From: JAPOUP01 sp965203605
GTDB taxonomy: Bacteria > Pseudomonadota > Alphaproteobacteria > Rhodobacterales > Rhodobacteraceae
Assembly: GCA_965203605.1 (NCBI GenBank)
Contig: OZ241902.1
Span: 682,001 to 746,000, forward strand
Direction: 5' to 3'
DNA length: 64,000 bases
Positions 63,754 through 64,000 of the stretch are shown here, in pieces. The position numbers and the translations under genes are program-made. Every line of letters begins with the position of its first letter. Position 1 is the stretch's first letter. The notes beneath the pieces are model-generated. The model worked only from the letters and a program-made list of their open reading frames with translations. It ran no database searches and was not told the origin of the DNA.

Positions 63754-64000
63754 ACGCGGTCCGCCAGTTCTGGCGCTTTCCGAAGAGCGGTGTCGAGCGG
63801 ATTGCGCTGGTGGTTGCCGTGCTGGTCCTTCTTATGGCGTTGCTGGGCAACTGGCTGGCACCCTACGATCCGCTTCAGATCGATTTTCGTGCCAAATTGC
63901 ATGCGCCCTCCTGGCAACACCTTATGGGAACTGACGGGTCGGGACGTGATGTGCTGAGCAGGCTTCTCAGTGGCGCACAGCTGACTCTACTGTCGACATT
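63738..64000 (+). CDS. Dipeptide-type ABC transporter permease (DppC-like), partial
   Basis: N-terminal 87 residues visible, cut by the window edge. It has a helix IALVVAVLVLLMALLGNWLAP followed by the family's LGTDxxGRDVLSRLLxG block, here LMGTDGSGRDVLSRLLSGAQ. The ATG at 63738 overlaps the end of the DppB-like gene by 16 bp; a GTG at 63750 is an alternative. Confidence 0.9.
   Translation, partial: MEQGVNAVRQFWRFPKSGVERIALVVAVLVLLMALLGNWLAPYDPLQIDFRAKLHAPSWQHLMGTDGSGRDVLSRLLSGAQLTLLST

Noticed and set aside
1..64000. CRISPR arrays
   Set aside because: No series of regularly spaced identical short repeats was seen anywhere in the window.

Overview
The window looks like an alphaproteobacterial chromosome. 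The evidence is the glycerol ABC transporter set with a DUF2160 subunit (glpVSTPQU), the tcuAB pair, the zf-CHCC protein ahead of polA, and the overall style of the ABC and GntR-FCD catabolic genes. Coding density is low. Many spacers of 300-1300 bp hold no convincing gene, and there are numerous decayed genes and insertion-sequence (IS) remnants, as in a genome that is tolerating or undergoing decay. This is an inference from gene content; no ribosomal RNA or other strong taxonomic marker is present.

Layout. 0.6-8.6 kb: isoprenoid genes (squalene/phytoene-synthase family protein, ispH, dxs), a periplasmic TPR protein and a DUF2236 (MpaB/latex-clearing type) oxygenase. 8.9-11.4 kb: an outer-membrane beta-barrel and a LolA-like periplasmic protein. 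11.7-12.6 kb: a decayed serine recombinase and an intact Phd/VapC-type toxin-antitoxin pair. 13.9-18 kb: tcuAB (tricarballylate oxidation), a VOC protein and a DMT exporter. 18.17-20.26 kb: a complete IS1595-family transposon with 23-bp inverted repeats, an 8-bp target duplication and four small passenger ORFs, inserted at the stop codon of a decayed DUF2326 ATPase gene. 20.9-30 kb: core genes (tRNA-Gln, kdsA, nhaA, an ArsR/permease pair, a UDG-like protein, a zf-CHCC protein, polA, a YdeI-like protein).

30.4-33.2 kb: an AlkB-type dioxygenase gene broken by a frameshift and cut at its 5' end by a very GC-rich second IS1595-type element, which also beheads a VapC toxin gene. 33.6-39.6 kb: the glycerol transporter operon. 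39.9-42.9 kb: one large methyltransferase-HNH gene split cleanly by an IS630 element; it can be rebuilt in silico as a 581-residue protein. 43.3-50.1 kb: an IS graveyard (IS630, IS30 and IS66 pieces) enclosing an orphan AAA/STAND-like ATPase gene with palindromes on both sides, a PIN-toxin remnant and an SDR gene.

51-64 kb: a large divergent catabolic locus. The leftward operon has a 982-residue fused 2Fe-2S/FAD/Bfd/DAO oxidoreductase, a polar amino-acid ABC ATPase, a phosphotriesterase-like hydrolase, a GntR-FCD regulator and an M20-like protein. The rightward operon has a DapA-family aldolase, an amino-acid binding protein and permease, a DUF3830 protein and a dipeptide-type ABC transporter that runs off the window. 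Together these suggest import and oxidation of a cyclic or N-substituted amino acid, in the manner of D-hydroxyproline catabolism. No CRISPR array was seen.
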